NCBI RefSeq assembly: GCF_009363435.1
Contig: NZ_CP045354.1
Coordinates: 2,756,501 to 2,820,500 of the forward strand
Length of the DNA: 64,000 nt
From: Labrenzia sp. THAF82
GTDB lineage: Bacteria > Pseudomonadota > Alphaproteobacteria > Rhizobiales > Stappiaceae
Direction: 5' to 3'
Shown here in pieces: positions 63,485 to 64,000 of this stretch. The notes below the pieces were generated by a model. That model saw nothing but the letters and a program-made list of their open reading frames with translations. It did no database searches and was not told where the DNA came from. Both the position numbers and the translations under genes were made by a program. Position 1 is the first letter of the stretch. Each line of letters begins with the position of its first letter.

Positions 63485-64000
63485 TCAGCTCTTGGGCGTC
63501 CAAAGGATTCGCTGCATTTCAGCGTCAAACAAATCCTTGGATGGGGGCAGTTGGTCGAAAGGGCCCTGGTAGCCGGGAATCGCATAGACCAGTTGAACGT
63601 TCGGATGTCCGCGTGACTTGCAAATGGCCATGCCACGCCAAAGATTTTTGCCGACCCGGCAGTCGGAACGAGCAGTACCCACTTCAGAAAAGGTCATGCC
63701 GATGCGCTCGCCATTGGGGCCCTGCAAATGGTGCGTGACGCCATGCACGGTGCGGATCTTGCCGTTGTTGCCCTTGAAAACCTGAAGGACCTGAAAACCA
63801 TCACTGTTGAATGCGGCCAGTGCCCATTCGGTGTTGTTCTCAACGGCGGTCTGAATGCCTTCCGTCGTGAATCCCGGCAAGGCGCTTTCGATCGACTTTG
63901 AGCCATAAGCAGTTTCGGGTGTGATACCGCCAACGCTGTCTTCCGTAATCTGAACAAGGGTCAGATCCGAGGTGCGAACCAAGCGCCCGGAAGTCCCGTC
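63485..64000 (-). CDS. DUF1131 (YfeY-like) protein, 5' truncated by window edge
   Basis: The frame is open to the right edge (172 residues visible), so the N-terminus, presumably a lipoprotein signal peptide, is missing. The visible part shows the DUF1131 pattern known from YfeY, an RpoE-regulated lipoprotein: the repeated ALPGFTTEGIQTA, QVFKGNNGKIRTVHG and GYQGPFDQLPPSKDLFDAEMQRILW. The function of the family is unknown. It is convergent with the PhyH-like gene. Confidence 0.82.
   Translation of the reverse strand, partial: DGTSGRLVRTSDLTLVQITEDSVGGITPETAYGSKSIESALPGFTTEGIQTAVENNTEWALAAFNSDGFQVLQVFKGNNGKIRTVHGVTHHLQGPNGERIGMTFSEVGTARSDCRVGKNLWRGMAICKSRGHPNVQLVYAIPGYQGPFDQLPPSKDLFDAEMQRILWTPKS

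Overview
The window looks like the chromosome of a free-living, moderately GC-rich alphaproteobacterium, most likely a Hyphomicrobiales member of the Stappiaceae kind (Roseibium/Labrenzia-like). That placement is inference from gene content: an ArsR-methyltransferase fusion next to metF and metH, a speF-type leader before a type III ornithine decarboxylase, homospermidine synthase, a TIGR03808-like Tat-exported beta-helix protein and MeaB. I see no rRNA, tRNA, CRISPR array, insertion sequence or prophage. Genes are dense, on both strands, in short operons, often with a divergent regulator.

Layout. 1-2.5 kb: the end of a FecCD/FecE-type ABC importer whose ATPase gene overlaps a Tat-exported cupredoxin, then a methyltransferase. 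2.6-12.7 kb: mixed genes (orphan acyl carrier protein, XRE regulator, membrane SRPBCC protein, phosphoesterase, LRR/zinc-ribbon protein, degenerate-looking racemase homologue, DUF5996-like protein, LysR/TauE pair, fasciclin protein). 12.8-18.8 kb: a methionine unit (ArsR-methyltransferase regulator with a perfect 22-bp operator, metF, metH). 19-23 kb: a 51-residue small ORF behind paired operators, a LysE exporter, and an ArsR-regulated NIPSNAP/monooxygenase/EamA/cupin group. 23-31 kb: two OmpR/histidine-kinase systems flanking an eight-EF-hand secreted protein, an internally duplicated unknown protein and a YceI protein. 31-37 kb: LysR-controlled redox genes (glutathione transferase, a flavin-reductase fusion, VOC, thioredoxin-like, quinol monooxygenase).

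37-41.3 kb is a polyamine locus. A structured leader containing a 34-codon upstream ORF precedes ornithine decarboxylase (ornithine to putrescine), followed by homospermidine synthase carrying an unusual ~350-residue histone-H1-like Lys/Ala-rich N-terminal extension. 42.6-46.9 kb holds the most striking pair: a papain-like protease fused to a serine alpha/beta hydrolase, and 19 bp downstream a trypsin-like protease fused to a DNA/RNA non-specific endonuclease. This looks like a two-protein conflict or programmed-response module.

47-64 kb: MAPEG protein, membrane adenylate cyclase, SulP transporter with an FNR/FixK-type box, an SPFH protein, an aminotransferase-asparaginase operon, head-to-head acetyltransferase and dimethylarginine hydrolase genes, the beta-helix protein, a YHS protein and TetR regulator separated by twin operators, pyroglutamyl peptidase with MeaB, a phytanoyl-CoA dioxygenase-like protein and a truncated DUF1131 protein at the right edge. 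All assignments rest on reading motifs by eye; no database search was run.
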